Shown: in pieces, positions 25,980 to 35,081 of the stretch
How positions within the stretch are numbered: the stretch's first letter is position 1
Layout of the letters: every line of letters starts with the position of its first letter
Assembly: GCA_016124495.1 (NCBI GenBank)
Contig: WGNP01000009.1
Coordinates: 1-64,000 of the forward strand
Length of the DNA: 64,000 bases
Source: Hyphomonas sp.
GTDB lineage: Bacteria; Pseudomonadota; Alphaproteobacteria; Caulobacterales; Hyphomonadaceae
Direction: 5' to 3'
The notes under the pieces: model-generated
Databases searched by the model: none
What the model saw: the letters and a program-made list of their open reading frames with translations, nothing else
Told to the model about the DNA's origin: nothing
Made by a program: the position numbers and the translations under genes

Positions 25980-26478
25980 CAGAACCCCGGATAACACCCC
26001 GGTCGAAGCGCCGAAAGTGGCGCCGGCCCAGGACGCTATCCGTGGCGCAGCGACGAAAACCGCTGCCCGTGCCGCTTCCATCATCTGCGCCGACATGAAG
26101 ATCAACGGCTCCGTGATCTCCGAAGGCTCGCTTCAGATTGACGGCATCGTCGATGGCGACGTTTCCGCCACCGACATTACGATCGGCGCTTCCGGCCAGA
26201 TCACCGGCGAAGTCAAAGCCGAGGTCGTCAAGGTCAAGGGCAAGATCCGCGGCTCCATCCGGGCCCGCAAGGTCGAGCTGGAAACCGGCGCACACGTGAA
26301 GGGCGACATCGTCCATTCCTCGCTGCAGATCCAGCCCAACGCCGTATTCGAAGGCCAGGTCAAGCATGCGGATGACCCGCTGCGTGAAACCGGCCCTGTG
26401 GCGGCCACTGAAGCCAAGACGATGACCGCCTCATCGCCCAGCCCGACCGCTTTCGGCATCTCCTCGCAGCCGAGCTGA
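25963..26478 (+). CDS. bacA: Bactofilin (polymer-forming cytoskeletal protein)
   Basis: A 171-residue bactofilin that polymerises without nucleotides on the inner face of the membrane. The central beta-helix is clear from about residue 40 to 140: repeated hydrophobic turns such as INGSVISEGSLQIDGIVDGDVSATDITIGASGQITGEV and KVKGKIRGSIRARKVELETGAHVKGDI. Both ends are Pro/Ala-rich and disordered, and the N-terminus MFTKNSRTP is the membrane-targeting type. Its start lies inside lmdC (17-nt overlap), so expression is coupled. A strong terminator follows. Confidence 0.95.
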   Translation: MFTKNSRTPDNTPVEAPKVAPAQDAIRGAATKTAARAASIICADMKINGSVISEGSLQIDGIVDGDVSATDITIGASGQITGEVKAEVVKVKGKIRGSIRARKVELETGAHVKGDIVHSSLQIQPNAVFEGQVKHADDPLRETGPVAATEAKTMTASSPSPTAFGISSQPS

Positions 26479-26504
26479 TCAGTCAGCTGACCCCAGACTT
26501 TCAG

Positions 26505-26533
26505 AACGCCGGCCCCACCCGCCGGCGTTTTTG
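26505..26533 (+). terminator. Rho-independent terminator of lmdC-bacA
   Basis: AACGCCGG (26505-26512) pairs with CCGGCGTT (26522-26529) around a 9-nt loop and is followed by TTTTGTTTG. It starts 27 nt after the bacA stop codon. Confidence 0.85.
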
Positions 26534-26598
26534 TTTGTGCTGGCGCCGGTAACTCCCGGATCGTGATCCGATGGCCGAGGCCGCATCTGCCGAAACAG

Positions 26599-26627
26599 AA
26601 AGCCCCGAACCAGCGGTTCGGGGCTTT
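26599..26627 (-). terminator. Terminator hairpin of the TonB/ExbBD/TPR operon
   Basis: AAAGCCCCGAAC (26599-26610) pairs with GTTCGGGGCTTT (26616-26627), loop CAGCG. It lies 25 nt beyond the TPR gene stop on the minus strand; T-rich sequence occurs on both sides, so it may act in both directions as a barrier between the convergent operons. Confidence 0.75.
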
Positions 26628-26651
26628 GTCTTTTAAGCAGGAGCTGGCTGA

Positions 26652-28055
26652 TCAGACCGGCTGGGCGTTCCGGCACTGCGGTGTGGCCTCAAACTTGGCG
26701 CGGCCCGCCTTCAGGCGCTCGGTGATCGTCTTGCAGCCTTCCGGCTGGGCATCGCCAAGGCCCTGCAGTTTCTTGCAGATCTTGTCCTCATTGACGAGGT
26801 TCAGCACTGACGCCTGGACTTCGAAACAGACGAGCGCGTCCTTCGTTTCCTCTTCAGACTGCATGAACTCGAGCCAGCCGCGGCCACCCGCGTTGCCAGC
26901 CTGGCGGAAAGCCTCCTTGGCACCCGCCCGGTCACCGCGCTCAAAGCGCGACTGGCCGATCCGGACCCAGACCGTGCCTTTGTCCTTAAGACCGCCAATG
27001 CTGAGCGCTTTCTGCAGCGCGTCTTCAGTCTCTTTCCACTTCTGCAGCTCGCTGTAGGAGGCGCCCAGACGCTCGTACATCGCGCCTGCGCCGCCCATTT
27101 CGGCAGCCTGACGGATCACCGGGATCGCTTTTTCGTGTTCGCGCGCGACCTGGTAGAAGTCAGCGAGGAGTGATACCTTCTCCGTCGTCTTCTTAATGCG
27201 GCCGGCGTTCATTTCCTTCTCGAGGACGCGCGCAGCGTGATACGGCGCGTTGAGCTGGTTGTAGAAGTTCACAATCCGCATCAGTTCGTCTTCAGTCTTC
27301 AAGAGACCGGAGAGGTACATCGCCTTCTGCACTTCGAAGGCCTTGCGCAGTTCGTTGTCAGCGAAGTAGTTGCCGGCAATGGCATCCCAGTACTTGCGCT
27401 CTTCCGGCTTACGCTCGACGAGCACTTCCAGAACTTCCGCGAGTTTCGTCTTCTCGCCGGCATCATTGTAGAGGAAGACGAGCAGGTCATACAACTGCTG
27501 GTCGAACTTCGTGCCATCTTCACGGCGCACTTCTTCGGCATAGCGGATCGCTTCCTTGAAGTTGTCGACGCGCTGGTAAAGCACTGCCAGCTGCCACTTC
27601 TGGCCGCGGTCCGGCTTTCCGCCAGCCGCCTGCCATTTCTTCATATAATCCAGCGCGGTCTTGGTGTCTTCAAGCTGAAGGTAGATCTGCGCGATATTGT
27701 AATAGGTCTGGCCGACATCTGCGGGCGGAATATAACCCTTGTTGATCGCATCCAGCAGATCCTTGACAGCGCCCTGACGGTCGCCCTTCTCGATCTTGAT
27801 GTACGCTGAAATGCGGATGATCGCGCTTTCTTCGTAGCAGTTCAGCGTCATGCCGCGCAGCTGGTTCAGTTTCGCGAGCGCCGTATCGAAATCCTTGTTG
27901 GTGATCGCAGCCTGCTCAGCTTCCAGATACAGCTGGCCCGTTTTCGAGTTGAACTGTGTCTCGGTGCAGCTGGCCTGGGCAAGCGCGGCGCCTGCCCCCA
28001 TCAGGCCAAGCACACCTGCCGCAATTGCGCCCTTGAGGAAAACTTTCAGATGCAT
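26652..28055 (-). CDS. Secreted tetratricopeptide-repeat protein of the TonB operon
   Basis: A 467-residue periplasmic protein with a Sec signal peptide (AAGVLGLMGAGAALAQASC). TPR-like helix pairs run through most of the mature part, for example VGQTYYNIAQIYLQLEDTKTALDYMKKW and RLGASYSELQKWKETEDALQKALSIGG. In gammaproteobacterial TonB2-type clusters a TPR protein is the last gene, as here, and is thought to help energy transfer or receptor contact in the periplasm. It follows tonB after 135 bp of sequence with hairpins but no visible gene. Confidence 0.88.
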   Translation of the reverse strand: MHLKVFLKGAIAAGVLGLMGAGAALAQASCTETQFNSKTGQLYLEAEQAAITNKDFDTALAKLNQLRGMTLNCYEESAIIRISAYIKIEKGDRQGAVKDLLDAINKGYIPPADVGQTYYNIAQIYLQLEDTKTALDYMKKWQAAGGKPDRGQKWQLAVLYQRVDNFKEAIRYAEEVRREDGTKFDQQLYDLLVFLYNDAGEKTKLAEVLEVLVERKPEERKYWDAIAGNYFADNELRKAFEVQKAMYLSGLLKTEDELMRIVNFYNQLNAPYHAARVLEKEMNAGRIKKTTEKVSLLADFYQVAREHEKAIPVIRQAAEMGGAGAMYERLGASYSELQKWKETEDALQKALSIGGLKDKGTVWVRIGQSRFERGDRAGAKEAFRQAGNAGGRGWLEFMQSEEETKDALVCFEVQASVLNLVNEDKICKKLQGLGDAQPEGCKTITERLKAGRAKFEATPQCRNAQPV

Positions 28056-28190
28056 AATTCTCTCTCCTGACCGCCTCGCAGCGGCAATCTCTCACTAGCC
28101 ATGCTGGCCCGACGGTCTGGCGCCGTTCCGGGCGGAAGCGGAAGGCGGGCAGCGGACCAGATCGCCACTGCCCTGCCTTCAGTATAATAC

Positions 28191-28814
28191 CTACTCAATG
28201 TTGAATTCCAGCGGATAGACGACATTCCGGCGTTCGACAGCCTTGCCCCGCACGATCTTCGGCGCGAATTCCACGCGCGACACGGCCCGTTCGGCTTCGG
28301 ACTTGAACACCGAGTCTGAGCAGGTTGCTGCCACATTGTAGGGCTTGCCGCGGGTATCCACGTCAAACCGAACGTCGCAACTTCCCGACAGGCCGCGTTC
28401 CTGAGCGCGTTGCGGATAGGAGGGCGTCGGCGGACGGATCGGCTGCGCGTCCCGGTCCGACACCGCCACCGGATCGATCGCGAGCGATTTCATCCGGCCG
28501 AGGTCTAGGTCCTGCGGAACGCCGCCTTCGATTTTCGGGGTCGGAAGGTTGATGCTCGATTTCGTGGCCGACTGTTTTGGCGGCGGCGGCGGCTTGGCGG
28601 CCGAGTCGATCCGCTGCGGCTTGGCCCGCTGGCGGGTCCGCACGTCAGAATCATTCGACTGGGGCGTGATCGCCGAGAGGACCCGGGTTTCTTTCGCTTC
28701 CAGAGAGATTTCGTTGACCGCGATCAGCATGCTCATGAACAGGAAGATCAAGATTGCGATCGGCGCCGCAATGGCCAGACTGATCAGAAAACGCCCGAGG
28801 GGACTGTTGAACAT
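28191..28814 (-). CDS. tonB: Energy transducer TonB
   Basis: A 207-residue TonB protein: one N-terminal membrane helix (LISLAIAAPIAILIFLFMSMLIAVNEI), a short Pro/Lys linker (SAAKPPPPPKQ), and the C-terminal TonB domain with PSYPQRAQERGLSGSCDVRFDVDTRG and RAVSRVEFAPKIVRGKAVERRNVVYPLEF. Two cysteines in the C-terminal domain (SGSCDV, AATCSD) could form a disulfide. It couples the proton-motive force from ExbB/ExbD to outer-membrane transporters. It starts 12 nt after the second exbD gene. Confidence 0.93.
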   Translation of the reverse strand: MFNSPLGRFLISLAIAAPIAILIFLFMSMLIAVNEISLEAKETRVLSAITPQSNDSDVRTRQRAKPQRIDSAAKPPPPPKQSATKSSINLPTPKIEGGVPQDLDLGRMKSLAIDPVAVSDRDAQPIRPPTPSYPQRAQERGLSGSCDVRFDVDTRGKPYNVAATCSDSVFKSEAERAVSRVEFAPKIVRGKAVERRNVVYPLEFNIE

Positions 28815-28826
28815 AGAAACCTCTCC

Positions 28827-29237
28827 CTAGTTGGTTTTCGCCGAGATGTTGATGACCGTAGACCCGTCAACCTTGTTGATGGCCTCCATGACTTCAACCA
28901 TGGTTTCAGCCGACGAGTTCACGTCTGCCTGGACCACGACCTCCCCGCGAGGGTTGTCGAGGCGGAGTTCCTTCAGCGTGAACCCCACTTCAACCATCGG
29001 CACTTCCTTCTTGTCGATGAAGACCTCGTCGTTCTCCGTGATCGCGATCAGGATCGCGAGCGGCTTGGCCTGGGCCTGGTTGTCGACATCCGGACGGATG
29101 ATGGGGACGCCGGGTTCCTTGATGAACTGGGCGGTCACGATGAAGAAGATCAGCAGGATGAAGACCACATCCAGCATCGGCGTCAGGTCGATTTCCTGGC
29201 CACCGCCGCCTGTGCTTGCGCGTACTTTGCGTGCCAT
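28827..29237 (-). CDS. exbD: ExbD/TolR-family biopolymer transport protein (second copy)
   Basis: A 136-residue proton-channel partner with one N-terminal membrane helix containing the essential Asp: QEIDLTPMLDVVFILLIFFIVTAQF. The periplasmic domain has the usual EVVVQADVNSSAETMVEVMEAINKVD. Unlike its neighbour it has a Gly-rich N-terminus (STGGGGQ). It is 12 nt downstream of the first ExbD gene. The pair may form a heterodimer in the ExbB pentamer. Confidence 0.93.
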   Translation of the reverse strand: MARKVRASTGGGGQEIDLTPMLDVVFILLIFFIVTAQFIKEPGVPIIRPDVDNQAQAKPLAILIAITENDEVFIDKKEVPMVEVGFTLKELRLDNPRGEVVVQADVNSSAETMVEVMEAINKVDGSTVINISAKTN

Positions 29238-29249
29238 GTGTGCTCCTGC

Positions 29250-29666
29250 CTACGACGTCTGCGAGATGACGATGTTCACGCGGTCACGGAACCCGGCATT
29301 GTATGCCTCGTCCCGGATTTTCACGATCACGCCGCTCTTCGCCTTTGGATGCGCCTGAATGATAACCGAACTATTGGGCGTTTCTGCGATCACGCGTTCA
29401 ATATTCGCACGCACCGAGCTGATATCCGCAAGGCGGCCGTTGACGGTGATCAGATTGCTCTCGTCCACGTAAATCAGGATAGCCGGAACCTGGGGCTGGT
29501 CCAGCTGGTCCGGCGCCGGAGGAGGTGGGGGCTCAAGGCCGATCGACTCTTCGCGGGCAAAGGTAGATGTCACGATGAAGAAGATCAGCAGGATGAACAC
29601 CACGTCGAGCATCGGCGTGAGATCGATTTCGGCCGACTCGGCCTGTCTGGTACCACGTCCGCGCAT
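29250..29666 (-). CDS. exbD: ExbD/TolR-family biopolymer transport protein (first copy)
   Basis: A 138-residue protein with the proton-carrying Asp in the membrane helix AEIDLTPMLDVVFILLIFFIVTSTF, a Pro-rich stretch (LEPPPPPAPDQLDQP) and a periplasmic domain ending RDRVNIVISQTS. The ATG overlaps the stop of the short exbB by one nucleotide. The frame remains open upstream, but there it overlaps exbB in another frame. The two ExbD proteins share the membrane helix but differ outside it. Confidence 0.93.
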   Translation of the reverse strand: MRGRGTRQAESAEIDLTPMLDVVFILLIFFIVTSTFAREESIGLEPPPPPAPDQLDQPQVPAILIYVDESNLITVNGRLADISSVRANIERVIAETPNSSVIIQAHPKAKSGVIVKIRDEAYNAGFRDRVNIVISQTS

Positions 29667-30178
29667 CAGCTGATCTCCATCTGATCTTCGACCTGCTGCA
29701 CCGAGCGGTTCACCTTGCGGTCCATGCCCGACGTGATGAGAACCCCGGACAGGGAAGCCACCATGCCCGCCATGGTCGGGATCGTTGCCCGCGACACACC
29801 GGCCGACATAGCCTTGGCATCCGCGCCCGATGTGATGGCCATGATGTCGAACACCGACACCATGCCCGTCACGGTCCCGAGCAGGCCGAGAAGCGGAGCC
29901 AGCGCGACCATCGCTTTGGTCAGCTGGACGTTTTCTTCGGCTTTCTGGCGAACTTCCGACACGAGCTTCTCGCGAACCCAGTGGGCAAGCTTTGACTTCT
30001 TGTCGGAACGTGCGCGCCACTCGGCAACGGCTTCCGCAGCCACCGCGTTGTGCGCAAACCGGAAGTAGAAAAACCGTTCCAGAATCAGGGCCCACATAAA
30101 GAATGTCGCCGCCATGATGACCAGCAGCACGGGGCCGCCTCGATCCAGAAAGGCCTGTAGAGCGTCAAGACCCAGCAT
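29666..30178 (-). CDS. exbB: MotA/TolQ/ExbB proton channel, short form
   Basis: A 170-residue three-helix ExbB-like protein. The first helix is VLLVIMAATFFMWALILERFFYF; the channel helices are LAPLLGLLGTVTGMVSVFDIM and ATIPTMAGMVASLSGVLI. The conserved Thr and Pro positions that face the ExbD Asp are kept. It lacks the long periplasmic domain of the preceding gene. In TonB2-type operons two ExbB-like proteins occur side by side and both are needed. Confidence 0.92.
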   Translation of the reverse strand: MLGLDALQAFLDRGGPVLLVIMAATFFMWALILERFFYFRFAHNAVAAEAVAEWRARSDKKSKLAHWVREKLVSEVRQKAEENVQLTKAMVALAPLLGLLGTVTGMVSVFDIMAITSGADAKAMSAGVSRATIPTMAGMVASLSGVLITSGMDRKVNRSVQQVEDQMEIS

Positions 30179-30211
30179 GGGTTACTCCTCCAGGGCTGTT
30201 AAGGGGCGGGC

Positions 30212-31609
30212 TTAAGCCCGGCCCCCGTGCAGCGACTCCATTTTTTCGGCGATGATGCCAGCGGCCTGTTCGTCGAGGATCTGCTGGTTACCGCGGGCCA
30301 TAGACGCAACGACAGCGTGGATGAGAACCAGCGGGATAGCCGCGATGAGGCCCTGCACCGTCGTCACGAGCGCGGTCGAGATACCGTCAGCCATGAGTTT
30401 CGGATCGCCTGCACCATAGATCGTGATCGCGGTGAAGGTGATGATCATGCCGACCACCGTGCCGAGGAGGCCGAGGAGCGGGGCGACCGAAGCGAGCACC
30501 TTGATGATGTCAAGGCCCCATTCGATCTTCGGCGATTCCTTGAGGATCTGCTCGTCAAGCTTGAGCTCAAGCGTCTCGATGTCCCGGTTGCGGTTGCCCT
30601 CGTAGACTTCGAACACGCGGGCCAGCGGGTTGCTGGTACCGGCCTGGCGGGTTTTGGCCGAGCCGCGCATCGCAGCGCCCTGGGTGAAGAGCGTGAACAT
30701 CTTGTAGAGGCCGAGCAGGATTCCGACGAAGGCCAGCGTGATGATTACGTAGCCAACGACACCGCCGTGGTTGAGACGGTCACCCATGGTCGGCAGTTCG
30801 CCGAGGATGCCGAACAGGTTGCCTTTGGACGGATCGACCGGTGCCTTCACGACGTCGCCTTCGCCGGCTTTGATCACGGCGCCCATGGCCGAAGCAAAGT
30901 TGCCCGAGGGCTGGCTTGCGAAGACCTGAAGGAACGTGTCGCTGCCTTCGCCCTTGCGGACTTCGACGAACTTGCGGCCGTCAACGGTCGCTGCGGTGAA
31001 CACGCCGATACGGACGAGCTCGGCTTCAGCGTTCGAGCCTTCCGGGCCAATGCCGTTCACGGTGGCCGTGAAGGTCTTGACTTCGGACTGCGCGATCATT
31101 TCCTGAAGCATGGCTTTCGGGAGACGCTCGAGCTGTGCCCGGGTGGGCAGAACGCGGGCTTCTGCGATCTCTGCGATGCCGGCAACGCGGTCTTTATAGT
31201 CGAAGTTGGCGACCGAGTTTGCGATTTCCGGCATCGTCGCGCCGGCTGCAGAACGGAACTGCCCAAGCATTTCCTGGAAGTCGCCGGCGAGGGTCGAAAC
31301 CTGACCTTCGAGGGCGCCCAGCTGGGCTTCGTTGGCATCGAACTCCGCGCTGAGGGCGCGGGCCTTGGCTTCTGCTGCGTTCAGGACGCCGCGGGCGGAT
31401 TCCATGCTGGCGGCCTGGCTGGCGCGGTCGGCCTGGAACTGTTTCAGGCGGGCCTGATCCTCGGCCGACATCTGGTTGGCGTCCTGTTTGACTTTCGCCA
31501 GGACGTCGCTGAGGGACTGGGCCGAAGCCGGCGCAGCAGCAACCAGGGCAACCGATCCGAAAAGAACCGCAGCGCCCAGTGCCTTGAGTGAAGATTTGAA
31601 CGTTTTCAT
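30212..31609 (-). CDS. MotA/TolQ/ExbB proton channel with periplasmic coiled-coil domain (TtpC-like)
   Basis: A 465-residue protein in two parts. The first 260 residues are exported (signal peptide ALGAAVLFGSVALVAAAPASAQS) and contain a coiled coil (about 40-120, SMESARGVLNAAEAKARALSAEFD). The C-terminal half is an ExbB channel: VVGYVIITLAFVGILLGLYKMF, ASVAPLLGLLGTVVGMIITFTAI and ISTALVTTVQGLIAAIPLVLIHAVVA. This layout matches TtpC-type ExbB proteins of TonB2 systems. ATG at 31609 is the start of the signal peptide; the open frame further upstream overlaps the DUF3450 gene. Confidence 0.92.
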   Translation of the reverse strand: MKTFKSSLKALGAAVLFGSVALVAAAPASAQSLSDVLAKVKQDANQMSAEDQARLKQFQADRASQAASMESARGVLNAAEAKARALSAEFDANEAQLGALEGQVSTLAGDFQEMLGQFRSAAGATMPEIANSVANFDYKDRVAGIAEIAEARVLPTRAQLERLPKAMLQEMIAQSEVKTFTATVNGIGPEGSNAEAELVRIGVFTAATVDGRKFVEVRKGEGSDTFLQVFASQPSGNFASAMGAVIKAGEGDVVKAPVDPSKGNLFGILGELPTMGDRLNHGGVVGYVIITLAFVGILLGLYKMFTLFTQGAAMRGSAKTRQAGTSNPLARVFEVYEGNRNRDIETLELKLDEQILKESPKIEWGLDIIKVLASVAPLLGLLGTVVGMIITFTAITIYGAGDPKLMADGISTALVTTVQGLIAAIPLVLIHAVVASMARGNQQILDEQAAGIIAEKMESLHGGRA

Positions 31610-31644
31610 AACTCTATGACCTTCGTATCTGATCAACTGGCCGA

Positions 31645-32412
31645 TTACTGGACCGTGAACTTCTGGACGGGGGCGAACAGGACGACCTGCTGGGCCTTGC
31701 CCTGGGCCACGCGGATGGCCCGCTTGATGTCGGCGGCGTAGCTGCCAGGCAGCGGCTGCCACTCACCCGTGGCGCGGTCATAACGGGCGGTCTTGCCATT
31801 CGGCGTCATGTAAACGAGTGCGACGCGGCCGTAGAGGAACATGTCAACGGTCGTCGGGTTGCCGTCTATCGTGATCTCTTCCTGCCACGTGTCGATCGTG
31901 CGGCCATACTCCATCTCTGCAGAGTAGGCTTCCATGATCAGGCGGTATTGCTCCGCGGTCGAAACGTTCGGCTGCTTCATCACTGCGTCGAGCGTCTCAA
32001 GGCGCGTCTTGCGCTCGTCAGCCTTGAAGGGAAGGTCGGCGGCGACGAACATTTTCAGGTCTTCGACCATGCCGAGCAGCATCGGCACCGTCTGGGCCGT
32101 GATGTCGTCGATCGAGCCGAGCTGTTCTGTCAGGGAGGCGATTTCCTCGCGCTGGCTCTGGACAACGAGTTCCTGCTGCTTGGCGAACAGTTCTGCAGCG
32201 TCGCGGCGCTGAAGAAGGGTGCGATACTCGCGCACCATGTCGGAACGGTCATCGTCCAGCTGGTTGATCTGGTCCTGGACCTGTTCAGCCTTACGGGTCG
32301 CTTGCTCGCCCGTTGTCAGGGCCTCGCGAAGCTGGGCATGGGCCGGAATGGCCAGGCCCGCAATCAACGCCGCAGCAATTACACTGCGCGCGGGTGACAG
32401 AATATTCTTCAT
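31645..32412 (-). CDS. DUF3450 periplasmic coiled-coil protein
   Basis: A 255-residue protein with a Sec signal peptide (SVIAAALIAGLAIPAHAQ) and a long coiled coil (about 30-110: TRKAEQVQDQINQLDDDRSDMVREYRTLL). This family is almost always the first gene of ExbB-ExbB-ExbD-TonB-TPR operons, as here, and is thought to work with the periplasmic domain of the long ExbB. The exact role is unknown. The long ExbB gene starts 35 nt later. Confidence 0.92.
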   Translation of the reverse strand: MKNILSPARSVIAAALIAGLAIPAHAQLREALTTGEQATRKAEQVQDQINQLDDDRSDMVREYRTLLQRRDAAELFAKQQELVVQSQREEIASLTEQLGSIDDITAQTVPMLLGMVEDLKMFVAADLPFKADERKTRLETLDAVMKQPNVSTAEQYRLIMEAYSAEMEYGRTIDTWQEEITIDGNPTTVDMFLYGRVALVYMTPNGKTARYDRATGEWQPLPGSYAADIKRAIRVAQGKAQQVVLFAPVQKFTVQ

Positions 32413-32853
32413 GAGGTTTGCCTCTCACTCTCCAAACGATCGCGCTCAGCCGGCGCGTAAATTCCCGGGTCCTGGGCGCACCTGCTTGCGAGGGCGTCCC
32501 GATGATCTTCGGCTCAAACACAAACGAGCCGGCAGTTAGAACCGGAAGTGGATGGACAAGCCACATCACCTCCCCAGTCTGTCCCGGAGCGCTTTCCGCT
32601 CTCTCTGTATTCTGTGTTCTCGACCGGCCAACTTCTGTAGCCAGCCGACAAAGCCCTTAGCGACGAACCTCAACGGTAACAATCCTCTAATTTCGGATCA
32701 ATCGCGCTTTACGACCGGCTTAGAAAATAACCGGGCAGGTCACGAACGCAATCAGCGCTGCGCAGTCGCAGTGTCAATCGGGGGCATAAACGCGGCAGAA
32801 GTCAGCAGGACGACGCGGCCCGGACAGCTTCTTGGGCTGATTTTACCGGAGAT
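32413..32853. other. Intergenic region upstream of the TonB operon; no gene seen
   Basis: About 440 bp between the DUF3450 start and the 3' end of tRNA-Gln. An open frame of 109 codons on the plus strand exists but has no signal, domain or ribosome-binding site and runs into the tRNA. The first 50 bp (minus strand) must hold the operon promoter and GAGAGTGAGAGGCAAACCTC just before the start. I see no clear Fur box; a 5' leader or a small RNA cannot be excluded. Confidence 0.5.
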
Positions 32854-32927
<74 letters not shown>

Positions 32928-33143
32928 ACAGTGGAGCGCGCGAAATAGCTACTCTTTGTGTTGCTGGCAACTCCCGAAACGCGCCTTGCCTGCGGAGCAA
33001 CTCCTGAACCGGTTGCTATTGCCTCAGGTTGGCGCGCATCCAGATTTGTTTGCACACCAGGTCTTTACTTTTTATCGATTATCAACAATATCGAAATTCG
33101 AGATACCCCAAACTCCAGAACCAGCAGAGGAATTGCCCCGGTC

Positions 33144-34922
33144 ATGAGAACCTTCTTCCTGTCGATGGCAGGTGCCTTCGTTGCGATGATCCTTTTTGTG
33201 ATCGTCGGATTTGCAATGCTTACGTTCATTATCCTTGGCGCGGCCAGCTCGCAGCCCGTGCGTCCGGACAATGTTGTCCTTTCGCTGGACCTGAATGCCG
33301 GCTTGCCGGATCAGGCCCCGCTCGGCGGCCTTGCCGCCTTTTCCGGCGTTCCGGGGTTCACGGATCTTCTGATTAAGCTGAAAGCAGCCGAGACCGACAA
33401 GTCCGTGAAAGGCATTTACCTGCGCGGCGCGTTCACCGGCATCGGCACCTCGCGCGCCGAAGAGCTGCGCACCGCCCTGAAAAGTTTCCGCGACTCCGGC
33501 AAGTTCGTGGTCGCCCACACGCAGGGCATGTTCGGCCTCGGTGGCCCGTCTGCGTATCATTCAATCACGGCCGCAGAAGAAATCTGGATGCAGCCGGGCT
33601 CGGATTTCATGATCAACGGTGTCTCGTTCGAGACCGAGTTCCTGAAAGGCCTGTTCGAGAAAATCGGCCTCACGCCACAGATCTATGCGCTCTATGAATA
33701 CAAGAACGCGCCCAACTCCTACAATGAAACGGCGTACACGGAGCCTCACCGCGAAGCGATGACCGCCCTCGCCACGTCGCTCTGGAATACTGCGCTCACG
33801 GACATTGCCGCAGACCGCGGTATGCAGGTCCCTGCCCTGAAGGCCATCCTCGAGAGCGGCCCGAAATCGGCCGAAGCCGCGCTTGAAGCCAAACTTGTCG
33901 ACAAGCTCGGCTGGCCGGAAGATGCCGAGGAAGCCGCGCTGGAACGAGCCGGTGAAGATTCGGAACTGGTTGATCTTTTCTCCTACACCGCCCCTGCCCC
34001 GAAAGCTAAAGCCAGGGATGGCATGATCGCCATCGTCGGCGGCCAAGGCGCCGTCGTCACCGGCGGCGGCGACTCGAATTCGCCCTTCTCGGACACCCCC
34101 GGCTTTGCATCCGATGTGATCGCCCGCGCTATTCTCGATGCGGCCGACAACGAAAACGTCAAGGCCATCGTCTTCCGTGTCGACAGCCCCGGAGGCTCGC
34201 CCACCGCGTCCGACCAGATCTGGCGCGCGGTTGAGCGCGCCAAGGAAAAAGGTAAGCCGGTCGTCGTCTCGATGGGCTCGCTGGCCGCATCAGGTGGCTA
34301 CTATGTCTCGACGGGCGCTGACACGATCATTGCAAACCGCGGCACGATCACCGGTTCGATCGGCATCTTCGGTGGCAAGTTTGCCCTCGACGGCACCTTC
34401 AACAAGATTGGTGTCACCTTCGACACGATCACCGTTGGCGGCGATTTCGCCAATGCTTACGGCGTCGCTCCGTTCAATCAGGGCCAGGAAGCGGAAATCC
34501 GCGCGATGCTGAAACGCGGATATGACCGTTTCGTGGGCCTCGTCGGCGAAGGCCGCGGCATGACCTATGACGAAGTGCACGAAATCGCCCGCGGCCGCGT
34601 CTGGAGCGGCGAGGAGGCTCAGAAGATCGGCCTCGTAGACGAGATCGGCGGCATCATGACGGCGATCACAAAGGCGCAGGAACTGGCCGGGATGGACACC
34701 GCAACGATGCCCCTGCTCGCCTACTATCCGCACCGCAAGTCGGGCTTCGAAGCGCTGGAAAGCCTGTTCGGCGTGTCTGCCGAAACGGCCCGCGCCGCCG
34801 CCGTCCTCAGCGCGGTGGTCGGCGACGAGCGCACCCAGATCCTGATCGAGGAACTGGCCGTGGCCGACGCCGTCAATTCCGGCCAGGCGATGGCGATGGG
34901 GCCCCGCATCCGCGAGCGCTGA
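33144..34922 (+). CDS. sppA: Signal peptide peptidase SppA, 67K type
   Basis: A 592-residue inner-membrane Ser/Lys protease that cleaves leftover signal peptides. N-terminal membrane helix (MILFVIVGFAMLTFIILGA), then two tandem S49 domains. The general base is Lys187 in YALYEYKNAPNSYNE, and the nucleophile is Ser383 in VVSMGSLAASGGYYVST; the distance of 196 residues matches the 200 of the E. coli enzyme (Lys209/Ser409). The start ATG after GAGGAATTGCC was chosen because it gives the membrane anchor; the frame is open further upstream to near the tRNA. A terminator follows. Confidence 0.95.
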   Translation: MRTFFLSMAGAFVAMILFVIVGFAMLTFIILGAASSQPVRPDNVVLSLDLNAGLPDQAPLGGLAAFSGVPGFTDLLIKLKAAETDKSVKGIYLRGAFTGIGTSRAEELRTALKSFRDSGKFVVAHTQGMFGLGGPSAYHSITAAEEIWMQPGSDFMINGVSFETEFLKGLFEKIGLTPQIYALYEYKNAPNSYNETAYTEPHREAMTALATSLWNTALTDIAADRGMQVPALKAILESGPKSAEAALEAKLVDKLGWPEDAEEAALERAGEDSELVDLFSYTAPAPKAKARDGMIAIVGGQGAVVTGGGDSNSPFSDTPGFASDVIARAILDAADNENVKAIVFRVDSPGGSPTASDQIWRAVERAKEKGKPVVVSMGSLAASGGYYVSTGADTIIANRGTITGSIGIFGGKFALDGTFNKIGVTFDTITVGGDFANAYGVAPFNQGQEAEIRAMLKRGYDRFVGLVGEGRGMTYDEVHEIARGRVWSGEEAQKIGLVDEIGGIMTAITKAQELAGMDTATMPLLAYYPHRKSGFEALESLFGVSAETARAAAVLSAVVGDERTQILIEELAVADAVNSGQAMAMGPRIRER

Positions 34923-34945
34923 CGCCGGCCTGAGCCATCCTCATG

Positions 34946-34976
34946 CGGCCCGCCAGCCTGTCCTGGCGGGCCGTTT
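34946..34976 (+). terminator. Rho-independent terminator of sppA
   Basis: CGGCCCGCCAG (34946-34956) pairs perfectly with CTGGCGGGCCG (34963-34973), loop of 6 nt, followed by TTTCACT. The U-tract is short, but the 11-bp GC-rich stem is strong. Confidence 0.75.
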
Positions 34977-35081
34977 CACTGACGCGGGCGGCAATTCTTC
35001 GTTTCCTGAAATAGCCCCGGCGCTTGTTAAGGACCGGCGGATCGTTTAGCCCGGCCCTGTGAAAAGGTCCTGCAGAAGCAC

